Below are positions 56,838 through 64,000 of a stretch of DNA of 64,000 bases, one piece after another (within the stretch, counting starts at the first letter, position 1; every line of letters begins with the position of its first letter). The DNA comes from Actinokineospora inagensis DSM 44258 (GTDB taxonomy: Bacteria; Actinomycetota; Actinomycetes; Mycobacteriales; Pseudonocardiaceae): contig NZ_AXWW01000007.1 of the NCBI RefSeq assembly GCF_000482865.1, forward strand, positions 92,926-156,925. The letters run 5' to 3'. Below the pieces are notes generated by a model that saw nothing but the letters and a program-made list of their open reading frames with translations, did not search any database and had not been told where the DNA came from. Both the position numbers and the translations under genes were made by a program.

Positions 56838-57767
56838 GTGGAGCTGGGAATCGCGGTGCCCGTGTCGGGTTCATGGGCCACAGTCGACAATGTCGTGCAA
56901 GTTGCCACCCGGGCGGAGGAGCTGGGCTACCGGTCGTTGTGGACGATGCAGCGCCTCTTGTCCCCGCCGGACGGCAGTTGGGGAGAGGCCTACCGCAGCG
57001 TCTTGGACCCGGTGGTCACGCTCTCGTACCTGGCTGCCCGCACCACTCGGGTCCGGCTGAGCGTAGCGGTCATCAACATGCCGTTCTACGCGCCCGCGCT
57101 GCTGGCCAAGCAGCTCGCCACGGCTGACCTGCTCTCCGGCGGCCGGGTCGACGCCGGGCTGGGCATCGGCTGGTCGGACGAGGAGTACGCCGCGGTCGGC
57201 GTCGACAAGGCCCGCCGGGGCAAGCGCGCCGACGAGTACGTGCCGCTGCTGCGCCGCCTCTGGAGCGACGACGTCGTCGACCACGACGGCGAGTTCTACC
57301 GCGTCCCGGCCAGCCGGATGGATCCCAAGCCCACCCAGGTCGGTGGGCCGCCGATCCTGCTCGGCGGAGCGGCCGAACCGGCCCTGCGCCGCGCGGGACG
57401 GATCGCGGACGGCTGGATCAGCAGCAGCCGCACCGACCTGACCACGATCGGCGCGTCGGTCCGTGTCGTCCGGGCCGCCGCCGAGCGCGCGGGCCGCGAC
57501 CCGGACCGGCTGCGGATGGTCTGCCGCGGTGTCGTGCTCGTGCGGCCCGACCAGGCAGCGGGCGCCGATCGACGCCCGCTGACCGGCACGGTCGAGCAGA
57601 TCCGGGGCGATTTCGCCGGGCTCGCCGAGCAGGGCGTCACCGAGCTGTTCATCGACCTGAACTTCGACCCGACCATCGGCACCCCGGACGCTGACCCCGC
57701 CGCGTCCATGGCTCACGCGGAATCCGTGCTCACCGCGTTCGCGCCGAGCTTTAACCGGGCCAGGTAG
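56838..57767 (+). CDS. LLM-class F420-dependent oxidoreductase
   Basis: 309 residues of the luciferase-like monooxygenase TIM-barrel family: MELGIAVPVSGSWATVDNVVQVATRAEELGYRSLW, RVRLSVAVINMPFYAPALLAKQLATADLLSGGRVDAGLGIGW, then GGAAEPALRRAGRIADGWI. Such proteins use F420 or FMN; Actinobacteria of this kind make F420, so F420 is more likely. Substrate unknown. GTG 56838 opens a canonical N-terminus. A 15-bp hairpin overlaps its stop. Confidence 0.88.
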   Translation: MELGIAVPVSGSWATVDNVVQVATRAEELGYRSLWTMQRLLSPPDGSWGEAYRSVLDPVVTLSYLAARTTRVRLSVAVINMPFYAPALLAKQLATADLLSGGRVDAGLGIGWSDEEYAAVGVDKARRGKRADEYVPLLRRLWSDDVVDHDGEFYRVPASRMDPKPTQVGGPPILLGGAAEPALRRAGRIADGWISSSRTDLTTIGASVRVVRAAAERAGRDPDRLRMVCRGVVLVRPDQAAGADRRPLTGTVEQIRGDFAGLAEQGVTELFIDLNFDPTIGTPDADPAASMAHAESVLTAFAPSFNRAR

Positions 57768-57785
57768 AGCTACCTGGCCCGGTTA
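57752..57785. terminator. Bidirectional terminator hairpin
   Basis: A 15-bp perfect stem (arms 57752-57766 and 57771-57785) with a 4-base loop. It overlaps the last codons of the oxidoreductase gene and lies five bases from the convergent MuiA-like stop. Confidence 0.78.
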
Positions 57786-57789
57786 GCCG

Positions 57790-59382
57790 CTAGTCACGGC
57801 CGCCGAACAGGGTGGAGCCCTTGGCCACGTCGACCCGGAACGAGATGGTGATCTCGGTGGTCTGGCCCTGCGGCACGTCGAGCTTCCAGGTGACCTCACC
57901 CAGGTCGGTCTGCTCGGCGGGCTGCGGCCGCAGCGACACGTCCCGCACCTGCACCGACTCGCTGCGCGACACCGGCACCTGGTCGACCACGGTGACCTTG
58001 GCCGCTCGCGGGCCGAAGTTGCCCACCTTGATCCGGTAGGCCGACTCCTGGCGTCGGCTGCCACCCAGCACGGCCTTGGTCGTCGACCGCTTCACCAGCT
58101 CGCGCTCGATCCTAAGACGGTCGTCGATGCCCAGGGTCAACTCGACCTCTTCGCTCGGCGCCCACATCGCCAACGTGGTCGTACCTACGAACTCGGCGTC
58201 GTGGAAGATCGAAGCCTGCCCGGGTCGGAGTGTGTGTTCGGACGTGTTTGTCACCGTCGCGCGCAAGTAGGCCTCAGGACCGACCAACGGCACGGTCACG
58301 TAGTCCACCTCCGCCGAGAACTCTATGGTCGCCACCGTGGTGCGGTGGGCAATACCGTCCGTCGGTACCGCTACCGGCCGCGATGGGCGGTACACGGCCG
58401 CGGCCTCGCCGTGCTCAACGGTCGCGACGGCCTGAACGAGCGGCGCCGCCAGGGCAGCACCACCACCGCCGGGGGCAGCGGCGGCCATCATCGGTGCGGC
58501 GCCGTACGCCATGTCCGCCGACGACCGCGCCATGGGCTTGGGCATCGGCCGTTCCACGTCCAGGAACCACGGGGCGAGCTCCGGCACGTCCACGCTGGTC
58601 GCGGGCCGGGCGGTGGACAGCCGCAGGTCGCACTCCGGCCAGTCCTCGCCGCTGTGCTGGGTGACCAGGCCGTACCAGGTCAGCGCGAGCGTCGAGCCCA
58701 CCAGCCGCAGGTCGTAGCGGGACTCCCAGGTGGCCGAGTCGACCAGGTAGGAGACGTCCAGCTCGACCTCGCCCGGCTCGGACACGGCCAGTTCCACCTC
58801 GATCGCGGTGCGGTCCGGCGGCTGGTGGCCCTGCCGGTCGGCGATGCGTCGCTGGACCTCCGACAGCTCGTCCTGGACGGTCCGCATCGCCGTGGTCAGC
58901 TCACGGCGCCGGGTGTGCACGTCGGTGAGCTGGTCGGCCAGCGCGTCGCCCACCTGGGCCACCCGACCGGGGTCGGTCTCGTTCTTGGCCAGCGCCTGGG
59001 CGAACGTGCCACCCGCGCGCCGGGCCAGGGTGGTGATCAGCTCGACGCGCGCGGACAGCACGTTGTGCCGGTCGGCCAGCTCGTCCAGGTCCGCCTGCAG
59101 CGCGTCGCGGCGGTCCTCCAGCTCACCCAGCGCCGCGTCCGGGGTCTGCGGGTTGCGCTGCGCGAGCACCCCGACGCCCAGCACCGAGGCGGGCCCGCGC
59201 CCGGCCACCCGCACCGAGTCGGCGTGGATGTACTGCGGCAGCCCGCCCACCAGGACCCGGTGCTCGCCCGCGGGCAGGGACACGGTGCCGCGGCGGGTGA
59301 TCCGCGCCTGTCCCGGGTAGACGGTCACCGCGACGATCACGGCGTCGAGACCTGTGTCGGTACCTGCGTCAACTGTGGTCAC
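57790..59382 (-). CDS. MuiA-family protein (DUF4140/DUF4139)
   Basis: 530 residues. N-terminal DUF4140 part (AVTVYPGQARITRRGTVSLPAGEHRVLVGGLP), a coiled-coil middle (ELEDRRDALQADLDELADRHNVL, RRRELTTAMRTVQDELSEVQRRIADRQ) and C-terminal DUF4139 immunoglobulin-like strands (VDSATWESRYDLRL, LVKRSTTKAVLGGSRRQESAYRIKVGNFG). A Met/Pro/Ala-rich loop lies between. The family is named for a Pseudomonas mucoidy inhibitor; molecular function unknown. The start is 9 bases after the adenosine deaminase stop, so both are probably one transcript. Confidence 0.85.
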   Translation of the reverse strand: MTTVDAGTDTGLDAVIVAVTVYPGQARITRRGTVSLPAGEHRVLVGGLPQYIHADSVRVAGRGPASVLGVGVLAQRNPQTPDAALGELEDRRDALQADLDELADRHNVLSARVELITTLARRAGGTFAQALAKNETDPGRVAQVGDALADQLTDVHTRRRELTTAMRTVQDELSEVQRRIADRQGHQPPDRTAIEVELAVSEPGEVELDVSYLVDSATWESRYDLRLVGSTLALTWYGLVTQHSGEDWPECDLRLSTARPATSVDVPELAPWFLDVERPMPKPMARSSADMAYGAAPMMAAAAPGGGGAALAAPLVQAVATVEHGEAAAVYRPSRPVAVPTDGIAHRTTVATIEFSAEVDYVTVPLVGPEAYLRATVTNTSEHTLRPGQASIFHDAEFVGTTTLAMWAPSEEVELTLGIDDRLRIERELVKRSTTKAVLGGSRRQESAYRIKVGNFGPRAAKVTVVDQVPVSRSESVQVRDVSLRPQPAEQTDLGEVTWKLDVPQGQTTEITISFRVDVAKGSTLFGGRD

Positions 59383-59391
59383 GCCGCGAGG

Positions 59392-60444
59392 CTACTCACC
59401 GGACCGCGCTACGGCATCAATCCCGGTCAGCAGCTCCGCCCTGAGGTCCGGCGGGCAGAACGCGGACCGCACCCCGGTTCGCGCGATGTCGGCCAGCTCG
59501 CCCCGCCCCAGGCCGAGGACCTCGTGGCAGAGCAGGTACTCGCGGTTGAGGTCGGTGTGGAACATCCCCGGGTCGTCCGTTGCCAACGTGACCGGTACCC
59601 CCGCGGCCAACAAAACTGGCAACGGGTGATCGCGTAGGTCGGTGACCGCGCGCGTGCACAGGTTGGACGTCGGGCACACCTCAAGCGGAATGTTCTCGTG
59701 GGCCAGATGCCGCAACAAGTCCCGGTCGCGGACAGCGCTAACTCCGTGTCCTACCCGCTCGGCGCCCAACTCCCGTAGTGCCGCCCAGATCTCTTCCGGT
59801 CCAACGGTCTCACCCGCGTGGGGAACCGAGTGCAAACCGGCTTCCCTTGCCCGGTCGAAGGAGCGTCGGAACGACGCGCGCGGCATCCGGTGTTCCTGCC
59901 CACCGACCCCGAAGCCGATAGAGCCCTCGGGCAGGTACCGCAACACCCAGTCGACCGTCTTCTCCTCGCTGAAGTGCTCCAGCCCGGCCGGGATGTCGAA
60001 CACCCACGCGAGGACGACGCCATGCTCGGCCAGCGCGCGCTTTCGCCCTGCCGTCAACGCCTCGGCCAACTCCGCCGGATCGATCCCACTGACGAGGTGG
60101 CTGTACGCGGTGACGGTCACCTCGGCGTAGTGGGCGTTGGTGGCGGCAAGATCCCGGGCGATGCCAACGAGCAACGTGACGATGTCGGCGCCGGTGCGCA
60201 CGAGGTTGGCCACGGAACCGTAGACGGTGATGAAGTGCGTGAAGTCGCTGAACTCGTAGAACCGCACCAACTCGTCGCGCTCGACCGGGACACCGCCGTC
60301 GGGGTGGCGGCGGGCCAACTCCAGGACGGAGTCGAGCGGGGCGGACCCGACCAGGTGCAGGTGCAGTTCGACCTTCGGCAGGGCGCGGATGTAGGTGCGG
60401 ATGTCGGTGGACGGGGCGTGCTCGGGCACGGGTGAAGTGGACAC
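59392..60444 (-). CDS. add: Adenosine deaminase family protein
   Basis: 350 residues. Metal-dependent deaminase: HxH in LPKVELHLHLVGSA (His28, His30), HSVPHAGETVG with His and the catalytic Glu, HGVSAVRDRDLLRHLA and DDPGMFHTDLNREY with the final Asp. In classical adenosine deaminases the motif after HxH is LDG; here it is LVG, so the Asp that contacts the ribose is replaced. This points to the actinobacterial subfamily, perhaps with altered nucleoside specificity. GTG 60444 is the only clear start near the conserved N-terminus. Confidence 0.9.
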   Translation of the reverse strand: MSTSPVPEHAPSTDIRTYIRALPKVELHLHLVGSAPLDSVLELARRHPDGGVPVERDELVRFYEFSDFTHFITVYGSVANLVRTGADIVTLLVGIARDLAATNAHYAEVTVTAYSHLVSGIDPAELAEALTAGRKRALAEHGVVLAWVFDIPAGLEHFSEEKTVDWVLRYLPEGSIGFGVGGQEHRMPRASFRRSFDRAREAGLHSVPHAGETVGPEEIWAALRELGAERVGHGVSAVRDRDLLRHLAHENIPLEVCPTSNLCTRAVTDLRDHPLPVLLAAGVPVTLATDDPGMFHTDLNREYLLCHEVLGLGRGELADIARTGVRSAFCPPDLRAELLTGIDAVARSGE

Positions 60445-60717
60445 GACGAGACCTCTCGACTTCTCGGCTGGGTGAACGGACGGCGCGGAACGGGCGCGCG
60501 CGTCACCAAGCGAGGTCGCCGCGCTCGTGGTCCTCCCCGTACAGGGGAAGCGGCACCAACCAGCCGAGGACCACGGACACGCCGCCGAGTCTGGCCGAGT
60601 CCGCGGGTGCCGTCAAGCCGACCATCCCTTGTGGACGGTCCGGATGGCCCTTGACACCCGTTCCGCGCCCGGGTGAAGGTGCGTCGCAGGTCCCCCTGCG
60701 AAGAATGTGGAGAACCC

Positions 60718-62535
60718 GTGAGACAACCCAAGCGACGCGCGCGATCCGCCGTCGCCAGTGCCGTCACCGCCCTGCTCGCCCTGCCGCTGGTGGTCGCACC
60801 GGCCGCGGCGCAGGACGAACCGCCCGCCCCCGTGTTCGTCGACGGGCAGGCCCAACCCGTGTTCAGCCCCACCGACGTGGTGCGCCAGTCGTTGTGGGTG
60901 AGCGCGCCGGTCGACAGCGACAACGACGGCAAGGACGACCTGGTGCACGTCGAGGTCGTCCGGCCCAAGGCGACCGAGCAGGGCTTGAAGGTTCCCGTGG
61001 TGTACCAGGCCAGTCCGTACTACGCGGGTGGCAATCCCATCGTGAACCACAACGTTGACGTCGAACTCCACGTGCCCGACAACCGTCCTGGGCCGAAGGC
61101 GGCGCAGGCCGGTCTCGACGGTCCCAGCCCGCAGATCACGTGGTCTTACGAGCAGTACTTCACCGCGCGCGGTTTCGCGGTCGTGTACGCGGAGTCGTTG
61201 GGCTCAGGGCAGTCCACCGGGTGCCCCACCTCGGGTGGCCGCAACGAGACCATCGGCGCGCGGTCGGTCATCGATTGGCTCAACGGTAGGGCTGCCGCGC
61301 GCGATGTCGCCGGTGCGCCTGTCGCGGCCGGTTGGACCACCGGCAAGGTCGGCATGATGGGCGTGTCGTACAACGGCACCTTGCCCAACGCGGTAGCCAC
61401 AACGGGTGTGCAGGGGTTGGAGACGATCGTGCCGATCTCCGCCATCTCCAGTTGGTACGACTACTACCGCGCGGACGGCGCTGTCGTCGCCCCTGGCACC
61501 TATCAAGGTGAAGACCTCGATGTGCTCGCCAACTACGTGCACACCCGCGCGGACCGTGCTCCCTGCACCCCGGTGATCGACGACATCACCGCCGAGCAGG
61601 ACCGCGTCACCGGCGACTACAGCAACTTCTGGGATGAGCGCAACTATCTCGACGACGTCGCCAACGTCCACGCGTCGGTTCTCGCCGTGCACGGCCTGCA
61701 CGACTGGAACGTGAAGGTGAACCAGGTCGCCCAGTGGTACGAGGCGCTTAAGGCGCACGGCGTCGAGCACAAGATCTGGCTGCACCAGTCCGGCCACACC
61801 GACCCGATCGGCCTGCGCCGCGACGTGTGGCTGGCCACCCTCAACAAGTGGATGTCGCACTACCTCTATGGCATCGACAACGGCATCCAGAACGGCCCCC
61901 GGTTGACCATCCAGCGCGAGGACAAGTCCTGGGTCGACGAGCCGGAGTGGCCCGCCCCGAGCGCTTCGCCCGCCACCCTCTACCCCGGCGCGGGCGGGTC
62001 CACCTCGGGGCCGCTGACCATCGGGCGGCCGGACCGCCGGGTGGTCGAGTCGCTGACCGACGACGCCACCAAGCTCGCCGGTGACCTCGCCAACGCCCCG
62101 TCCTCGCCCAACCGGCTCGCCTACCTCAGCCGCCCGTCGACCACCCCGCTGCGGATCAGCGGCAAGGTCGAGGCTTACCTGCGGCTGTCGTTCACCCGGC
62201 CCGCGGCGAACGTCACCGCCCTGCTGGTCGACCGCGGTCCGGACGGCAAGTCGACCATCGTCACCCGCGGCTGGACCGACCCGCAGAACCGCAAGACCAT
62301 CAGCCGCACCGAGCCGATCACCCCGGGCAAGGCCTACGACCTGCGGGTCGACCTGGTGCCCAACGACTACGTGCTCCCGGCGGGCCACCAGTTCGGCCTG
62401 GTCGTGCTCTCCAGCGACAACGAGTTCACCCTGCGCCCGGCCCCGGGCGCGGGCATCTCGGTCGACCTGAAGGGCAGCGACCTGGAGCTGCCGGTGGTCG
62501 GCGGGCTCGCCGCGCTGACGGCGGCGGTGGGGTAG
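60718..62535 (+). CDS. Secreted Xaa-Pro dipeptidyl-peptidase (S15)
   Basis: 605 residues. Signal peptide RRARSAVASAVTALLALPLVVAPAAAQ. The S15/CocE alpha/beta hydrolase follows: catalytic Ser in MMGVSYNGTLPN (about residue 217), VLAVHGLHDWNVKVNQVAQWYEAL with the likely Asp, LHQSGHTDPIGL with the likely His, and a C-terminal jelly-roll domain (RISGKVEAYLRLSFTRPAANVTALLVD). It removes X-Pro dipeptides outside the cell. GTG 60718 follows GGAG. A hairpin downstream at 62543-62576 is a possible terminator. Confidence 0.92.
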   Translation: MRQPKRRARSAVASAVTALLALPLVVAPAAAQDEPPAPVFVDGQAQPVFSPTDVVRQSLWVSAPVDSDNDGKDDLVHVEVVRPKATEQGLKVPVVYQASPYYAGGNPIVNHNVDVELHVPDNRPGPKAAQAGLDGPSPQITWSYEQYFTARGFAVVYAESLGSGQSTGCPTSGGRNETIGARSVIDWLNGRAAARDVAGAPVAAGWTTGKVGMMGVSYNGTLPNAVATTGVQGLETIVPISAISSWYDYYRADGAVVAPGTYQGEDLDVLANYVHTRADRAPCTPVIDDITAEQDRVTGDYSNFWDERNYLDDVANVHASVLAVHGLHDWNVKVNQVAQWYEALKAHGVEHKIWLHQSGHTDPIGLRRDVWLATLNKWMSHYLYGIDNGIQNGPRLTIQREDKSWVDEPEWPAPSASPATLYPGAGGSTSGPLTIGRPDRRVVESLTDDATKLAGDLANAPSSPNRLAYLSRPSTTPLRISGKVEAYLRLSFTRPAANVTALLVDRGPDGKSTIVTRGWTDPQNRKTISRTEPITPGKAYDLRVDLVPNDYVLPAGHQFGLVVLSSDNEFTLRPAPGAGISVDLKGSDLELPVVGGLAALTAAVG

Positions 62536-62542
62536 CCGTGAT

Positions 62543-62576
62543 CCGGGGTTGGGGGGTGTTCGCCCACCAACCCCGG
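62543..62576 (+). terminator. Possible terminator after the S15 peptidase
   Basis: A 10-bp stem (62543-62552 with 62567-62576) enclosing a smaller GGG/CCC hairpin, eight bases after the stop. No T-run. Confidence 0.55.
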
Positions 62577-62744
62577 TCGACCTGGATGATTTCAGGCCGA
62601 ATGACGGCGACTTCGACCTGACTTCGGATCGATTTAGTACTAGGCTGAGCCGGTCGTCCGGGCCGCCGCCGACAAGTGCGTGACGTGGGGTGGCTCGGTC
62701 GGCTCGGAAACCAACACCCAGTGGTGACGAGCACTGCGGCTGTG

Positions 62745-62765
62745 TTGTGGATGATTTGTCCACAA
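62745..62765. promoter_or_regulatory. Inverted DnaA-box-like pair upstream of DUF4192 gene
   Basis: TTGTGGA (62745-62751) and TCCACAA (62759-62765) are inverted arms of a 7-base stem with a 7-base spacer. The right arm lies in an exact TTGTCCACA (62756-62764); the left is in TGTGGATGA, the reverse complement of TCATCCACA, one base from TTATCCACA. Confidence 0.6.
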
Positions 62766-62833
62766 CCCCCGGATGAGTCCACCGTCGACTCGTCCACCCG
62801 CCGCGGACCCGTCGACCCCGCGACAGTGGACCC

Positions 62834-63832
62834 ATGGCAACCACCAACCTGCACCACGCCGACCAGATCATCGCCGCGCTCCCGTACCTCATCGGGTTCG
62901 CCCCGGCGGACTGCCTGGTCGCGCTCACCATCCGCGACACGACCGAGATCGGTCCGCTGGTCCGGGTCGACCTCCCGAGCCCGGAGAACCAACAGGCGAT
63001 GGCCGACCACCTCGCCGACATCCTCGTCGGGCACAACCTGGCGGCGGCCGTCCTGGTCGTGGTCGGTGGGGGTGAACCCCTGGGCCACCGGTTCTTCGTC
63101 GACACCGTCACCGACGCGCTCGTCGGGGTCGGCATCTCGGTCGAACACACGCTCTGGACCGCCACGGTCGCCGTGGGCGAGCCGTGGCGGTCGTACACCG
63201 ACCCCGAGCAGGCCGGGACGGTCGCCGACCCCACCACGTCCGCGCTGGCCGCTCAGTTCACCGTGCAAGGTGTCGTGCCGTACTCGTCCCGGGAGGCGAT
63301 GGCGGCTAGTTTGGGGTCGGATCCACCGGAAGACCTGGCGCGTCGGGGTGAGCTCATCCGCGCGCGGGCCGCGGTGGAGGAGGCCGGGGTGCCCGAGAAG
63401 GTGGCGCGGGTGCTGGCGGTGGTGGATCGGTTCGCGGGGGAACAGGCTGATCCCGAGTTGACCGAGGACGACGTGGTGGGGCTGGCGGTGGCGCTGGTTG
63501 ATCCGGCGGTGCGGGAGGCGTGTCTGGAGATACCGCTGACGGCGCGAGATCGCGGGGCGGCGCGGTTGTGGACCCGGTTGGCGCGGGTGTTGCCGGGGCC
63601 GTGGCGGGCGGAGCCCGCGTTTCATGTGGCGATGAGTGCCTATTTGCAGGGGGATGGCGTGTTCGCGCGGGTGGCGCTGGGGGTGGCGTTGGAGGCGGAA
63701 CCGGAGCACCGGTTGGCGGCGTTGTTGGACTCGGCGGCGCATCATGGGGTGCCGCCGGGGGAGGTGCGGGTGATTATTGATGAGGTGCGGGGGAAGGGGA
63801 CGCCGGTGGAGGGGGGTATTTGGTCGGGGTGA
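62834..63832 (+). CDS. DUF4192 domain protein
   Basis: 332 residues of the actinobacterial DUF4192 family: HHADQIIAALPYLIGFAPADCLVALTIRD, then HNLAAAVLVVVGGGEPLG and GVVPYSSREAMAASLGSDPP, and a C-terminal helical half. Its role is unknown. ATG 62834 is supported by the conserved IIAALPYLIGF-PADCLV start. It is preceded by a 298-bp gap with the inverted DnaA-like pair described separately. Confidence 0.83.
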   Translation: MATTNLHHADQIIAALPYLIGFAPADCLVALTIRDTTEIGPLVRVDLPSPENQQAMADHLADILVGHNLAAAVLVVVGGGEPLGHRFFVDTVTDALVGVGISVEHTLWTATVAVGEPWRSYTDPEQAGTVADPTTSALAAQFTVQGVVPYSSREAMAASLGSDPPEDLARRGELIRARAAVEEAGVPEKVARVLAVVDRFAGEQADPELTEDDVVGLAVALVDPAVREACLEIPLTARDRGAARLWTRLARVLPGPWRAEPAFHVAMSAYLQGDGVFARVALGVALEAEPEHRLAALLDSAAHHGVPPGEVRVIIDEVRGKGTPVEGGIWSG

Positions 63833-64000
63833 GGGGGGACACTGGGCCTCGGCTGCGCCTCGGGTTTCGGCCTGGTCGCCTTCGGCGACGCCGGCCTCGG
63901 GCGCCAGATTTTGCGGGCTGTGCCCGCTGGGGTGAAGTTGTTTTGTTTGGGGCCCCTAGCGGCAGCCTGGGTAAGGCTAAAAGGCGGGGCCACTGGAAAG
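63833..64000. other. Terminal non-coding stretch with possible palindromes
   Basis: Runs to the window end without a recognised gene. CTCGG-CTGCG-CCTCGGG and GCCTTCGGCGACGCCGGC form short imperfect palindromes. The last 60 bases (TTGTTTTGTTTGGGG and following) are less GC-biased than their surroundings and look different in composition. No function assigned. Confidence 0.35.

Noticed and set aside
61204..63237. Large minus-strand open frame opposite the S15 peptidase and DUF4192 genes
   Set aside because: Opposes two genes with clear motifs; its own sequence has no recognisable domain.

Overview
The window is chromosomal DNA from a high-GC actinobacterium, most likely a member of the Pseudonocardiaceae. 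The evidence is the codon bias toward G/C at third positions, frequent GTG starts, F420- and mycothiol-type enzyme families, a class II (B12-dependent) ribonucleotide reductase, and a gene order that I recall from Mycobacterium and Streptomyces chromosomes (recA-recX, gluABCD, miaB, miaA, dapF, hflX, lexA, nrdR, nrdJ). The species cannot be fixed from the sequence alone. No rRNA, tRNA, CRISPR array, transposase or prophage was recognised.

Layout. 1-4.4 kb: a truncated gene, a phytoene synthase (crtB), a winged-helix Rv2175c-type protein and the PASTA kinase PknL. 4.4-9.2 kb: an editing-type deacylase plus GNAT pair, a HEPN protein plus maleylpyruvate-isomerase-like pair under a perfect SOS box, and two tandem double-VOC proteins. 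9.5-16.5 kb: the giant helicase Lhr divergent from a membrane-anchored Hsp70-like protein. 16.5-19.1 kb: DUF3046, recA and recX. 19.6-23.4 kb: a four-gene succinate dehydrogenase operon (Sdh1 type) with a CRP/GlxR-like site upstream. 23.5-30 kb: a glutamate-type ABC importer (gluABCD) divergent from a two-component system (GluR/GluK type), followed by a TAXI-family receptor lipoprotein. 30-40.9 kb: miaB, a membrane protein, a DUF349 protein, a dioxygenase-like protein, miaA, dapF, an HTH regulator, hflX and a secreted propeller-like protein. 40.9-46.4 kb: lexA divergent from a LysM division-inhibitor-like gene across a perfect SOS box, then nrdR-nrdJ. 46.5-64 kb: HNH nuclease, ferritin-like protein, NmrA-like protein, zinc metallopeptidase, DUF2293, a SWIM/SNF2 pair, prolyl oligopeptidase, LLM oxidoreductase, a MuiA-like protein, adenosine deaminase, an X-Pro dipeptidyl peptidase and DUF4192.

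How it fits together. One coherent theme is DNA damage and dNTP supply: recA-recX, lexA/LysM and the HEPN operon each carry a TCGAAC-N4-GTTCGA SOS operator, and nrdR-nrdJ carries a tandem NrdR-box pair. A second theme is nutrient sensing: gluABCD, its two-component system and the TAXI receptor.

The most unusual signal is in the non-coding DNA. At least ten exact TTGTCCACA and two TTATCCACA motifs (the actinobacterial and the E. coli DnaA-box consensus) were found by eye, all in intergenic gaps. Some lie inside larger repeat families: three tandem copies of about 150-165 bp at 1.7-2.2 kb, a related copy at 7 kb that runs into a degenerate array of about 42-50 bp units, and a third repeat family at 32.1-32.7 kb. 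Three such boxes sit between the NrdR boxes and nrdR.
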